64,000 nt of DNA, taken from assembly GCA_944383015.1 (NCBI GenBank), contig CALWOC010000002.1, positions 62,001 to 126,000 of the forward strand, given 5' to 3'. The notes beneath the pieces are model-generated. The model saw only the letters and a program-made list of their open reading frames with translations. It was not told where the DNA came from and did not search any database. Position 1 is the stretch's first letter, and every line of letters starts with the position of its first letter. The position numbers and the translations under genes were made by a program. Below are positions 36,217 to 44,966 of this stretch, one piece after another. Source of the DNA: an uncultured Clostridia bacterium. Its GTDB lineage: Bacteria > Bacillota > Clostridia > TANB77 > CAG-465.

Positions 36217-38046
36217 TTGAATAAAAAAATAGTAATATATATAATATGTTGTATATTATTCATTCCTGTTTCAGTATATATAGGTTATTATATAAATGGT
36301 ATATTAACTAATAATATACAAAGTATAAATATATTTGAAATCTTAAGTATTATAAGTGATAAAAGAATATTAAGTTTTAGTATTGTATTTGAGGCATTAT
36401 TTATGGTGCTTTTTTTTATGGTTATTTTTACTTCAAAATATGGGATTTTTAAGTCATCTGTAGAAAATATAACCTCAAAAATAAGCATTCCTAAACAATA
36501 TGGGCAAGGTCAATATGGTACTAGTAGATTTTTAAATAAAAAGGAATTCGATAGCATATATGAAAAAATTAAATTAGATAGGAAAAATAATCTACCTAAA
36601 ATTTCTAGAGGTGGGATTGTTGTTAAATATAAAAATAACTTTAATATAGAAGAAATAAGTATTGTTGGAGATAATAAACATGTGTTATGTCTTGGAAGTA
36701 CTGGTGCAGGAAAAACAAGAAGAATTTTAATAGAAAGTCTATGTACTTTAGGTTTAGCACAAGAAAGTATATTAGTATCTGATCCTAAAGGAGAACTATT
36801 TCAAATGACATCTGAATTTTTTAGAAGAAAAAATTATAAAGTAAACGTTATAGATTTTAAATCTCCTAGGAAATCTAATAAGTATAATTTTTTACAACCG
36901 ATAATAGACGCTATAAATCAAGATGATGTGCAAAAAGCAGAAAATCTAACATGGGATTTGGTTGAATGCATAGTACCAAAATCTGGAAATAATAGTGATC
37001 CTTTGTGGGAAAATGGAGAGAAAAGTATTATAGCAGGTAGCATAATAACCGTTTTATTTGAAAATAAATATAATTATGAATATCAAAATCTTACAAATGT
37101 ATATAATTTCATATCACATATGTGTCAAACAGATGAGATAGGATATATGCCTTTAAATGATTATATAGAAAATTTATCAGATGAAAATCCAGCCAAAAAA
37201 ATTTTCTCAATATCAACTATTGCTCCAGAGAAAACAAGATCTAGTTTTTTTACATCAGCACTTGCAACACTAAGACTATTTAGTAGTAATAGTATATATA
37301 CAATGACCAATAATAGTGATTTTAAGCTAGAAGATATTGGAGAAGAAAAGTGCATTACATATATTATTTTGCCAGATGAAAAAACTACATATTACAGTCT
37401 TGCAACGTTATTTGTGAGTCAACAATATCAAGCTTTAGTTGATTTGGCAGATAAAAGGGGTGGAAAACTAAAGATAAGAAATAATTTTATATTAGAGGAA
37501 TTTGGAAATTTTACAAAAATATCAAATTTTGAAAATATGTTAACAGTTAGTCGTGGTAGAAATATTAGATTTAGTTTGTTTATACAATCTTTTTCTCAGT
37601 TAGAATCTAAATATTCAAAAACTATAGCTCAAAATATAATGGATAATACACAAGTTTGGATATATCTTAAAACATCTAGTGTAAATACAGCAGAAATAAT
37701 TAGTAAGAGATTAGGAAAATATACTGTTTCTATCAATAGTAGAAGTAACTCATACAATAGAAATAATATAAGTCAAAGTGAATCAATGAATTTAGTAGGT
37801 AGAAATTTGCTTACTCCTGATGAGATTTTAAGATTTGAAACACCATATTGTTTAATTTTACAATCAGGACAATATTCGGCTATAACTCAAGTACCTGATT
37901 TGAGTTGTTGGAATTTTAATAATATTCTTGGTCTTGGAGATGAAGAAAAAAATAGACTTATAAGAGAAAGAGTAGAAAATGATAGAAAAATATTAAAAGA
38001 AGAAAAGATTAATCTTTGGAAAGTATGGGAAGACTATAGATATTAA
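36217..38046 (+). CDS. virD4: VirD4/TraG-type coupling protein
   Basis: 609 residues from a TTG start. Two N-terminal membrane helices (about 5-27 and 50-72) anchor the protein; the Walker A motif GSTGAGKT begins at residue 160; SDPKGELFQMTSEFFRRK and the Walker B-like ILEEFGNFTKI follow; the C-terminus has MTNNSDFKLEDIGEEK and ILQSGQYSA. It links the relaxosome to the mating channel and pumps DNA with ATP. Central gene of the transfer operon. Confidence 0.95.
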   Translation: MNKKIVIYIICCILFIPVSVYIGYYINGILTNNIQSINIFEILSIISDKRILSFSIVFEALFMVLFFMVIFTSKYGIFKSSVENITSKISIPKQYGQGQYGTSRFLNKKEFDSIYEKIKLDRKNNLPKISRGGIVVKYKNNFNIEEISIVGDNKHVLCLGSTGAGKTRRILIESLCTLGLAQESILVSDPKGELFQMTSEFFRRKNYKVNVIDFKSPRKSNKYNFLQPIIDAINQDDVQKAENLTWDLVECIVPKSGNNSDPLWENGEKSIIAGSIITVLFENKYNYEYQNLTNVYNFISHMCQTDEIGYMPLNDYIENLSDENPAKKIFSISTIAPEKTRSSFFTSALATLRLFSSNSIYTMTNNSDFKLEDIGEEKCITYIILPDEKTTYYSLATLFVSQQYQALVDLADKRGGKLKIRNNFILEEFGNFTKISNFENMLTVSRGRNIRFSLFIQSFSQLESKYSKTIAQNIMDNTQVWIYLKTSSVNTAEIISKRLGKYTVSINSRSNSYNRNNISQSESMNLVGRNLLTPDEILRFETPYCLILQSGQYSAITQVPDLSCWNFNNILGLGDEEKNRLIRERVENDRKILKEEKINLWKVWEDYRY

Positions 38047-38058
38047 GGAGGGGTGTTA

Positions 38059-38310
38059 ATGGATATAAATAGTTCGATATTGGTTACAGGAACAATAAAG
38101 TTATTAAATGATTTAATAACTGCTTTAACAGGTATAGCATTACTTGTGGCAACTGTTATGGGGATTTATTATTTGGCAAAAAAATCTGTATGTGATGAGC
38201 AAGAGGGAAAGATGCTATCAAGAAGATTTATAATAGCTTTAGGCTGTTGTGTTATGATAACATTAGTAAAAGTAGTTATTCAGCTTATAACAAGTTATTA
38301 TGCAACATAG
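38059..38310 (+). CDS. VirB2/TrbC-like small membrane protein
   Basis: 83 residues from the ATG at 38059 (GGAGGGG upstream). Two membrane helices (about 18-42 and 57-79) separated by a short polar loop (KKSVCDEQEGKMLSRR), the layout of pilin-like VirB2/TrbC subunits. It lies between VirD4 and the VirB6-like gene. Assigned by layout and context only. Confidence 0.68.
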   Translation: MDINSSILVTGTIKLLNDLITALTGIALLVATVMGIYYLAKKSVCDEQEGKMLSRRFIIALGCCVMITLVKVVIQLITSYYAT

Positions 38311-38329
38311 ATAGTAGGAGAAAAATCGT

Positions 38330-39172
38330 ATGGATAAACTTATAACAGAACTTTTAATATCAATAATAGAATCGGCAGATAATGCTATAAATTATGCTTT
38401 TGATAATTTAATAGATTTATGTTTTAATGCAGAAGATTATTTAACTCAAATTTTAGGTCTTGAAGTTATAAATTTTGATAGCTTAAAAAGTATTATATTA
38501 TCTTTTGCTATTTCTTTAATTGTACTAAAATTTTTAAAGAAAGGTGTAGAAATGTACATTAGTTGGACTGATGGAAGTGCAGATACACCGATTCATATTT
38601 ATATCTTATATTTTGTTAGGAGTATAATTGTTATTTTAGTATTTCCACTTTTATATGATATATTTGTAAGTGTGGGAAAAGACTTTAGCAATGATATAAT
38701 GCAGGCATTAAATATTACAAATCAGGAGGCACTTACACAAAATTTAGCTACTATTTCAGGAGTAGGAATATTTACAGCATTGCTTGGAGTTATTGATTTA
38801 ATAATGTTGATTCTATTATATGTACAAGCTTTGATGAGAGGTGTAGAAATGTTTGTTTTAAAAATTTCTTTTCCTATATTTTGTACAGGACTTTTAGATA
38901 GTAATAAGGGAATATTTGCACCTTATATAAAAAAATTTTTCCAAAGTGTATTTACTATCATATTACAAATTGCTCTTGCTAAAATTGTTGTTTTATTAAT
39001 TTCAACAGGACAACTTATAATGTCAGTGGCAACATTGCTTGTTGCACTCAGAACACCCAAATTTTTACAAGAATTTGTGTTACTTTCAGGTAATGGCTCA
39101 AGTGGTATTTCAAATATTATTCATACTACGTCTAAGATTATTGAACTTAAAGGACAAATTAGTAAAAAATAA
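38330..39172 (+). CDS. VirB6/TrbL-like polytopic membrane channel protein
   Basis: 280 residues with about six hydrophobic segments (around 45-68, 85-107, 135-165, 175-190, 200-235). The loop YISWTDGSADTPIHIYILYFVRS and the helix VQALMRGVEMFVLKISFPIFCTGLLDS are typical of TrbL/VirB6-like proteins of clostridial conjugative elements. It would form the inner-membrane part of the mating channel. It overlaps the next gene by one base (TAATG). Confidence 0.83.
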   Translation: MDKLITELLISIIESADNAINYAFDNLIDLCFNAEDYLTQILGLEVINFDSLKSIILSFAISLIVLKFLKKGVEMYISWTDGSADTPIHIYILYFVRSIIVILVFPLLYDIFVSVGKDFSNDIMQALNITNQEALTQNLATISGVGIFTALLGVIDLIMLILLYVQALMRGVEMFVLKISFPIFCTGLLDSNKGIFAPYIKKFFQSVFTIILQIALAKIVVLLISTGQLIMSVATLLVALRTPKFLQEFVLLSGNGSSGISNIIHTTSKIIELKGQISKK

Positions 39173-39387
39173 TGGAATTGTTAGATTCTTTAATTGAAGC
39201 TATACGAATTTATTTAATACCACTTGGAGCAATAATTAGGTGTATTTTTTGTTTTATAAAAATAACATATAATGAAGATGAAAGAAAAGTAAATATAAAA
39301 AGAATTTTTAATACTTTGGCATTTTTAATATTATCTGAAGTTATTTTTGAAGTATTAGATATAGTAAAATATTACTATACATATTAA
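39172..39387 (+). CDS. small two-helix membrane protein of the transfer operon
   Basis: 71 residues, start overlapping the previous stop. Two hydrophobic stretches (about 8-33 and 45-66) flank a charged loop (TYNEDERKVNIKRIF). No recognised family, though small membrane proteins at this position are common in Firmicutes ICEs. Last gene of the first transfer transcript segment. Confidence 0.7.
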   Translation: MELLDSLIEAIRIYLIPLGAIIRCIFCFIKITYNEDERKVNIKRIFNTLAFLILSEVIFEVLDIVKYYYTY

Positions 39388-39398
39388 GAATGATTTGT

Positions 39399-39541
39399 TT
39401 GAAATATTATGTCAAATGTAGTATAATATAAGTATGATATATTATTGTAATTTTTGAGGTATAATTACTGATTATGTAGTTATATCTTTTTTAGATAATA
39501 TAGATACATTAGCATCTTAAAATCTCCAGAAAGGAGAGGAT
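39399..39541 (+). promoter_or_regulatory. internal promoter and folded leader inside the ICE
   Basis: TTGAAA (39399-39404) and TATAAT (39422-39427), 17-bp spacer. The leader holds an imperfect hairpin GGTATAATTAC / GTAGTTATATC followed by a T-run (about 39459-39493, attenuator-like), then CTCC / GGAG enclosing the ribosome binding site. ACATTAGCATC (39506-39516) can pair perfectly with GATGCTAATGT (39560-39570) inside the next gene, again with the ribosome binding site in the loop. Confidence 0.6.
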
Positions 39542-39856
39542 ATGCTTTTAACAAGTGATGATGCTAATGTTTTCGCCAAACTTAGCATCAAATTAATAAG
39601 ACAGTATGAGCATAAGATTTATAGATTATCAATTTCAAATAATAAGAGTGATTTGCTATATGCAAAAGATGTAGATGAATTAAGTTTTGATAAAATAATA
39701 GAGTTTCTATGTAAATTCAATTATATAACTTTTAATAAGTTAAATGAAATTGAAAAAGAAAACATTTTTAATGAACTTATGAATTTATTTAAATCTCTTA
39801 TTTTAGATTCTGATAATTTAAGACTTAAATATATAAAAGAACATTTTAGAGAATAG
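39542..39856 (+). CDS. hypothetical ICE protein with its own promoter and folded leader
   Basis: 104 residues, no membrane helix, mostly helical (FAKLSIKLIRQYEHKIYRL, DKIIEFLCKFNYITFNKL, NIFNELMNLFKSLILDS). No recognised family. AAGGAGAGG lies just upstream of the ATG but inside possible RNA stems. Flanked by its own promoter and terminator, it forms a separately controlled unit between the two halves of the transfer genes, suggesting a regulatory or toxin/antitoxin-like role that I cannot specify. Confidence 0.6.
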   Translation: MLLTSDDANVFAKLSIKLIRQYEHKIYRLSISNNKSDLLYAKDVDELSFDKIIEFLCKFNYITFNKLNEIEKENIFNELMNLFKSLILDSDNLRLKYIKEHFRE

Positions 39857-39905
39857 TCTTTAATGTTGGATATAAAAAACAAAAATACGGAGTGATGCTA
39901 TGGAG

Positions 39906-39940
39906 ATAAAGAAGATGATATATTCTTCTTTATTTTTTTT
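39906..39940 (+). terminator. terminator after the 39542 gene
   Basis: ATAAAGAAGA / TCTTCTTTAT stem with an 8-nt loop and T8. A 17-codon frame starting at 39900 runs through it and is not considered a gene. Confidence 0.85.
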
Positions 39941-39964
39941 ATATTATGTGATATAATAATATTA

Positions 39965-40042
39965 GTATATAAGATTGGCGAAATTTTTGTCTTATATACG
40001 CTTGTTAAAAGCATTGGAGATATGTTGTCAAAGCATATCTCC
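39965..40042 (+). promoter_or_regulatory. two successive leader hairpins before the VirB3-like gene
   Basis: GTATATAAGA / TCTTATATAC (39965-39974 with 39990-39999) and GGAGATATG / CATATCTCC (40016-40024 with 40034-40042), both perfect, 26 bp before the VirB3-like start. The second is followed by TTAATTTCG, not a real T-tract, so control or RNA processing is more likely than simple termination. Confidence 0.6.
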
Positions 40043-40068
40043 TTAATTTCGTTTAAAAGGAGGTCATT

Positions 40069-40371
40069 ATGGATAAAGAAAATAAAGTATATGTTCCTAA
40101 AAATGTAAAACAAAATCTTGAATTTTTTAAGGGCTTTGGAGTAAAAGAATTAATAATTACAGGTATTGTTGTTATAATATCAGCATTACCTGTTTTTTTT
40201 ATATATAAATATGTAAATCAAGCTTTAGCTATATCGTTATTTTTGATTATAATTGCTACAACAATTACACTTGTTACTAAAGATAATAATGGAGTATCTT
40301 TTTTACATCAATTAAAATTAGTTATAAAAAGTATAATAGAACAAAAAAAATTTAAATATAGGAGAAAATAA
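40069..40371 (+). CDS. PrgI/VirB3-like membrane protein
   Basis: 100 residues. The N-terminal VYVPKNVKQNLEFFKGFGVKEL is the PrgI signature, followed by two adjacent membrane helices (about 30-50 and 52-70) and a basic C-terminus ending KFKYRRK. VirB3/PrgI proteins work with VirB4 at the inner membrane. AAGGAGGT precedes the ATG. It is followed immediately by the VirB4 genes. Confidence 0.85.
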   Translation: MDKENKVYVPKNVKQNLEFFKGFGVKELIITGIVVIISALPVFFIYKYVNQALAISLFLIIIATTITLVTKDNNGVSFLHQLKLVIKSIIEQKKFKYRRK

Positions 40372-40373
40372 AA

Positions 40374-40964
40374 ATGAAAAAACTAACTGATTTCTTTAAT
40401 AAAAGAAAAATTACATGTGAGGAAGAATTAAATATACTTGATATAGAAGATAATATATTTTTTTCATTAGATAATACAATATCTATTTATTTGAAAGTTG
40501 AAGCAATACCATTTGAATATTTAGATATAAAGCAAAAACAAGAGATTGTTAAGAGATTTATCATGGAATTGGCAGGAGAAAAAGAAATAATAAAAATAAT
40601 TGTTATGTCTTTGCCAGTGTCATTAGAAGTAAATAAATATTTGAATGATAAAAGACATTTAACTAAAAATTCATTTAAAAGAAACATGATATCAAAACAA
40701 ATAGAAGAAATAAAAGAATTAAGAGATAAAGGAGAAATGCTAGAAAAGAAGATTTTTATACAAATATTTAAAAATAATAATGACAACTATGCTATAGAAG
40801 AATTAAATAAAAGAGCAAATGAACTATCTTTAAAATTAAAAAATGTAGGATTTAATAATACTATAATGAATAGATATGAAATTTTACAATTTTTTAATTC
40901 ATTTTTAAATTTAAGGTTTAAAAATGAAAATATTAATAATATTTGGAGTGATGAGAGTGAATAG
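40374..40964 (+). CDS. VirB4 N-terminal region as a separate gene
   Basis: 196 residues. DIEDNIFFSLDNTISIYLKVEAIPFEYL and the helical middle (KQEIVKRFIMELAGEKEI ... VSLEVNKYLNDKRH) correspond to the N-terminal (TraC/CagE-like) part that normally leads into the VirB4 ATPase. Here it ends in its own stop and the ATPase begins in another frame eight bases earlier. Both parts keep good ribosome binding sites, so this is more likely a stable gene split than a recent frameshift. Confidence 0.68.
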   Translation: MKKLTDFFNKRKITCEEELNILDIEDNIFFSLDNTISIYLKVEAIPFEYLDIKQKQEIVKRFIMELAGEKEIIKIIVMSLPVSLEVNKYLNDKRHLTKNSFKRNMISKQIEEIKELRDKGEMLEKKIFIQIFKNNNDNYAIEELNKRANELSLKLKNVGFNNTIMNRYEILQFFNSFLNLRFKNENINNIWSDESE

Positions 40965-42708
40965 GAAGAAAAATGAAAATTTGATAACAGCTTTAACTCC
41001 ACTTTCAGGTTTAGAATATAAAAATGGATTTATTAGAATAGGAGATATGTATGCAAAAGTTGGAGTTATAACAGATTATCCTAATGTGTTACCTATAGGA
41101 ATAAATAGCAAGTATAATAAAGTACCATTTTCTTACACAACGCATATCTTTATTCCAGAGAACACAGGTCTTTTTATAAAGGGAATTACTAAAGGGATTA
41201 AGCAAGCAGAAATGAGAGCTTATGAAACAAATAATGCCAATATAGAAATTTATTATAAAAATGAGGCTAACTCTGGAAGAGAATTAATAGAGAAGTTACA
41301 AGATATAGATAGTATAGGTTATATGATAAATATATCTATGATTTTTGGAGAAACAATAGAAGAAGTAAAAACTAGATATAAAAGATTTGAGACTTTAATA
41401 GATGGAATGCAAATGAGATTTAGGAGTATGAGCTATTTATCAAGAGAAACTTTTAAGAGTTTAGCACCATTTTATACAATAAATAAAGAAATTGAAAATA
41501 CATTTAAAAGGAACATATTATTTTCTGATTTTTGTAAGACTTTTCCATTTAGTGGTAATTTTATAAATAAATATGGTTATTATCTAGGTATTGATAATAT
41601 GAATGGAGTTATTTTACATGATGCTTGGGAAAGAAAAAATAATGTAAATGGTAATATTGTAGTATTAGGAGAAAGTGGTAGTGGTAAGACAACAGTTTGT
41701 AAGCATATCTTATTTAACGAATTTTTAATTGGCACAAAAATTATAATTATAGATCCTGAGAGTGAATATGAAAATTTTGCTAAAAAGTTAAAAGGAAATG
41801 TCTCTGATTTATCTGGAGAAAGTAGAAATATCATTAATCCATTACAGATAAGAAATTCATATATTCAACATATACAGAAACTTAGAAATTTTATAAAAAT
41901 ACTATTTAGTGATATTACTAATTTTCAATTGAATTTACTTATAGAAGAATTGGAGAAAGTATATAGGAAGTTTAATATAACATCTACAAGTAATTTAAAA
42001 AATATTGATAATAAAGACTATCCAATATTTACCGATTTATATAAACATGTAAAACAAAGTTTTTTAAATCTTAATAATAAAGATGATAATTATATAGATT
42101 ATAAAATTATTATTTCATATTTAAAAGAATTAACAGATGGGATATATTCTAATATGTTTAACCAAAAAACAAATATTAATCTTAATAATGACATTAATGT
42201 TTTTAATATTTCAAAAATTCAAGAAGTTGAAGATAATGTAAAAAAAGCATTATATTATAATCTTCTTAATTTTTGTTGGGAAAAAATAGAGAATAAAAAT
42301 GAAAATACTTATTTAGTTATAGATGAGGCACATTTGCTATTAGATAGTAGGATAAAAGATACAATGATTACTTTAAAAACTATATCTAAACGTTGTAGAA
42401 AATATAATTCAAACTTAATGATTATAACGCATTCTTTAATAGATATGCTTGATGGAGAGTTAAGAAAAGAGGGGCAAGGAATTCTTGAAAATGCAAATTA
42501 TAAAGTGCTACTTGGAACTGATGGGAAGAATTTAGAGGAATCAAAAGAAATATTTAAACTTACAGAACAGGAATTAGATATATTATCTCTTAAGAAAAAG
42601 GGTTATGGATTATTTATAGCAGGAAATTATAAAACACCGATAAACTTTAAATTACTAAAATATGAAAAAGAATTTGTTATAGATAAGGAGCAAAAATATG
42701 GCAGTTGA
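40957..42708 (+). CDS. virB4: VirB4-type conjugation ATPase
   Basis: About 583 residues. The start is taken as the GTG at 40957 (GGAG 8 bp upstream); an ATG at 40951 lies too near that site. Walker A GESGSGKTT begins near residue 238, IIIDPESEYENFAKKLKG follows, Walker B YLVIDEAHLLLDS is near residue 448, and RRCRKYNSNLMIITHS is the typical downstream motif. It powers assembly of the mating channel. The first residues (ALTPLSGLEYKNGFIRIGDMYAKVG) continue the domain begun in the preceding gene. Confidence 0.93.
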   Translation: MNRKKNENLITALTPLSGLEYKNGFIRIGDMYAKVGVITDYPNVLPIGINSKYNKVPFSYTTHIFIPENTGLFIKGITKGIKQAEMRAYETNNANIEIYYKNEANSGRELIEKLQDIDSIGYMINISMIFGETIEEVKTRYKRFETLIDGMQMRFRSMSYLSRETFKSLAPFYTINKEIENTFKRNILFSDFCKTFPFSGNFINKYGYYLGIDNMNGVILHDAWERKNNVNGNIVVLGESGSGKTTVCKHILFNEFLIGTKIIIIDPESEYENFAKKLKGNVSDLSGESRNIINPLQIRNSYIQHIQKLRNFIKILFSDITNFQLNLLIEELEKVYRKFNITSTSNLKNIDNKDYPIFTDLYKHVKQSFLNLNNKDDNYIDYKIIISYLKELTDGIYSNMFNQKTNINLNNDINVFNISKIQEVEDNVKKALYYNLLNFCWEKIENKNENTYLVIDEAHLLLDSRIKDTMITLKTISKRCRKYNSNLMIITHSLIDMLDGELRKEGQGILENANYKVLLGTDGKNLEESKEIFKLTEQELDILSLKKKGYGLFIAGNYKTPINFKLLKYEKEFVIDKEQKYGS

Positions 42709-43390
42709 TCCAGCAGTACTTAAAGCTACAGTTGATGTTCTTTTAAATGAAGATACTAGAAATAACATTATAATGATAATAGTAATTGTTGTAACTGTAG
42801 TATTTTTTTTATTAGCAATATGTGCATATATATTATTAAATCCATTAGAATCTTTAAAAGTTTATTTCTCAAATGAAGACCAAGTATTAGTAGAAGAAAT
42901 AAAAAGCAAATATCCAAATAATATTATAATGGGAAATATAACTAAAAATGGTATTTTCTGTTTTCCGTTGGAGAATACAGAGAGTACAGTTATAACAGCT
43001 GATTATGGAATGTATGATCCATGGAATTCAGGAGTACTCACTAAACATACTGGAATTGATTTATCAGGTGTTCATAGAGATAAGGTTTTAGCAGTATACG
43101 ATGGAATTATAGTGTTTGCCGGAAGTCAAAATTCATATGGTAATTGTATAGAGATAAAACATGAGATTGATGGTATTGAAATTTATACTTTTTATGCTCA
43201 TTTAAGCTCTATTAATGTAAGTATTGAACAAGAAGTAAAGCAAGGACAAGTTATAGGTATTGAGGGAGGAGATCCATTTATTGATCCTAATCCTGGAAAT
43301 TCAACAGGGCATCATCTTCATTTTGAAGTAAGGACTAGTAAAGACTATGGAAATGATGTCGACCCAAAAGAATATATTTATAAAGATTAA
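42698..43390 (+). CDS. M23 (LytM-type) cell-wall hydrolase of the ICE
   Basis: 230 residues. A membrane helix (about 22-46) precedes an external domain with the zinc motifs HTGIDL (near residue 123) and GHHLHFEVR (near residue 207), plus YTFYAHLSS between them. M23 endopeptidases open peptidoglycan; in conjugative systems such enzymes make a passage for the channel. Many Firmicutes ICEs use NlpC/P60 or CHAP enzymes here instead. The start overlaps the VirB4 stop. Confidence 0.9.
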   Translation: MAVDPAVLKATVDVLLNEDTRNNIIMIIVIVVTVVFFLLAICAYILLNPLESLKVYFSNEDQVLVEEIKSKYPNNIIMGNITKNGIFCFPLENTESTVITADYGMYDPWNSGVLTKHTGIDLSGVHRDKVLAVYDGIIVFAGSQNSYGNCIEIKHEIDGIEIYTFYAHLSSINVSIEQEVKQGQVIGIEGGDPFIDPNPGNSTGHHLHFEVRTSKDYGNDVDPKEYIYKD

Positions 43391-43411
43391 AATAAAATAA
43401 AGGAGAAAAAC

Positions 43412-43753
43412 ATGAGAACAAAACAAGAAGAAATAAATTTTTATTATAATAAATTATATAAAGATAAATTATTGGAATTTGACAATGGCATGATTGGAAA
43501 AGTAAAGAATGTTATTGAAAGCTTAAATAGAGAAATAAAGCAAGCTAAGGAATTAATGATTAAAGATAAAGATTATTACATTGGATGTTATAATGACATA
43601 ATGGAAGATTTAAAAAATAAAAATGAAAATGATATAGTGGAATTATTTATACATCCAATGACAGGATATTATATGGTATTAAATAAAGATACTGTACTTA
43701 GGAGGTTAAAAAGAGAATATAAGTTATATGAAGAAGAAAACGAAAAATTGTAA
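43412..43753 (+). CDS. hypothetical ICE protein
   Basis: 113 residues, soluble and highly charged, mainly helical with KQEEINFYYNKLYKDKLLEF at the start and VLRRLKREYKLYEEENEKL at the end (short coiled coil). AAAGGAG precedes the ATG. No recognised domain. It follows the M23 gene in the transfer operon. Confidence 0.65.
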   Translation: MRTKQEEINFYYNKLYKDKLLEFDNGMIGKVKNVIESLNREIKQAKELMIKDKDYYIGCYNDIMEDLKNKNENDIVELFIHPMTGYYMVLNKDTVLRRLKREYKLYEEENEKL

Positions 43754-43765
43754 GGAGGCGGTTAT

Positions 43766-44314
43766 ATAGTAGTTGATATATATAATACAGATAAAAAATA
43801 TAAAATTATTTATGCTGATCCACCATGAAAGTATAAAACGTGGAGAAAAGGCATGGGAACAGCAGAAAAACATTATAAAGTAATGGAAATAAAGGATATA
43901 GTCGAAATGAAAAATGTTATTACACGAATTTCAGATAAAGACTGTATCCTTTTTTTATGGGTAACATTTCCGTGTTTATTAGATGGATTAAAAGTTATTA
44001 AAGAATGGGGATTTACATATAAAACGTGTGGTTTTACATGGGTAAAGAGAAATAAAAAAAGTGATACGTGGTTCTTTGGATTAGGTCATTGGACAAGAGC
44101 TAATCCAGAAATATGCTTGTTAGGAACAAAAGGCAAAATATCAAGAGTTTCAAATAAAGTTTCACAAGTTGTGGATACTCATATTGAAGAACATAGTAAA
44201 AAACCAGCAATAGTAAGAGAAAGAATAGTTGAATTAGTTGGAGACTTACCACGAATTGAATTATTTGCTAGACAGGAAGTTGATGGTTGGGATGCTTGGG
44301 GAAATGAGGTGTAA
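43766..44314 (+). pseudogene. MT-A70-type adenine methyltransferase, interrupted in its catalytic motif
   Basis: The frame encodes an MT-A70 family DNA/RNA N6-adenine methylase (IIYADPP-stop-KYKTW, then TFPCLLDGLKVIKEWGFTYKTCGFTWVKR, GHWTRANPEICLLGTKGK and IELFARQEVDGWDAWGNE). The DPPW motif is cut by TGA (43826-43828) in place of the Trp codon TGG. The position expected for the start, 7 bp after AAGGAGG (43752-43758), reads ATA instead of ATG. Both are G-to-A changes. The open part from the ATG at 43853 (153 codons) lacks the active-site motif. Likely inactive unless the stop is read through. Confidence 0.82.
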
Positions 44315-44315
44315 A

Positions 44316-44963
44316 ATGATATTAGTTATCACAAATGATATAAAGATAAAGGTGTTAGTAAAAAAATATTTTAGTGCTAAAACAATAATGTTTGTTGAAA
44401 ATGTGGAAAACTTAAGCGATTATGTTAGTAAAGAATTTATAAATAAAAGTACTGAGATGATAGAAAAAGTTATTATAGATATTTCAAGTTTTAACGATAA
44501 AAAAGAAGAACTTGTAAAAGCTATAATGAAAATAAAATTAATTTATTGTTTAGATATAATAATAATTGCTTTAGGATATAAAGCAGGAGATAAAATTTTA
44601 GCAGATTTATTTGATGTTGGAATATATGATTTTATAATATCAAAAGATAAGAGTTTGCAAGATAGAGAATTTGTTGATGCTATTAGAGGAAATGATTATA
44701 TAGATTCTTTAAAATTTAGAAGTGAAGACAAACATAGAAAAAAGACAAATAAATTTAAGATAAAAAGAAAATTAAAAAAAGAGATAAGAAAGTCAGAAAC
44801 TAGAGATTCTGATTTTTTTTATTATTTAAAAAATATAAGTATGAGCATTTTTCGAGTGGTTAGTTATATTTTTTTTACAGCATTATTAAGTATTGGTGCT
44901 ACAGCTATATTAAATAAAAGTATAAGAGATATGATTTTAGAGATTATATTAGGAGGAATATAG
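44316..44963 (+). CDS. receiver-like protein with C-terminal membrane anchor
   Basis: 215 residues from the ATG at 44316 (GAGGTG upstream). The N-terminal 130 residues resemble a receiver/TadZ-type alpha-beta fold (ILVITNDIKIKVLVKKYF ... KVIIDISSF ... CLDIIIIALGYKAGDKILADLFDVGIYDFIISKD) but without a clear phosphorylation site. A lysine-rich linker (about 150-175) leads to a membrane helix near the C-terminus (FRVVSYIFFTALLSIGATAI). Unknown role in the mating apparatus or ICE surface genes. Confidence 0.65.
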   Translation: MILVITNDIKIKVLVKKYFSAKTIMFVENVENLSDYVSKEFINKSTEMIEKVIIDISSFNDKKEELVKAIMKIKLIYCLDIIIIALGYKAGDKILADLFDVGIYDFIISKDKSLQDREFVDAIRGNDYIDSLKFRSEDKHRKKTNKFKIKRKLKKEIRKSETRDSDFFYYLKNISMSIFRVVSYIFFTALLSIGATAILNKSIRDMILEIILGGI

Positions 44964-44966
44964 AAA

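Noticed and set aside
39900..39953. 17-codon frame after the 39542 gene
   Set aside because: It lies entirely on a strong terminator hairpin; coding potential is incidental.
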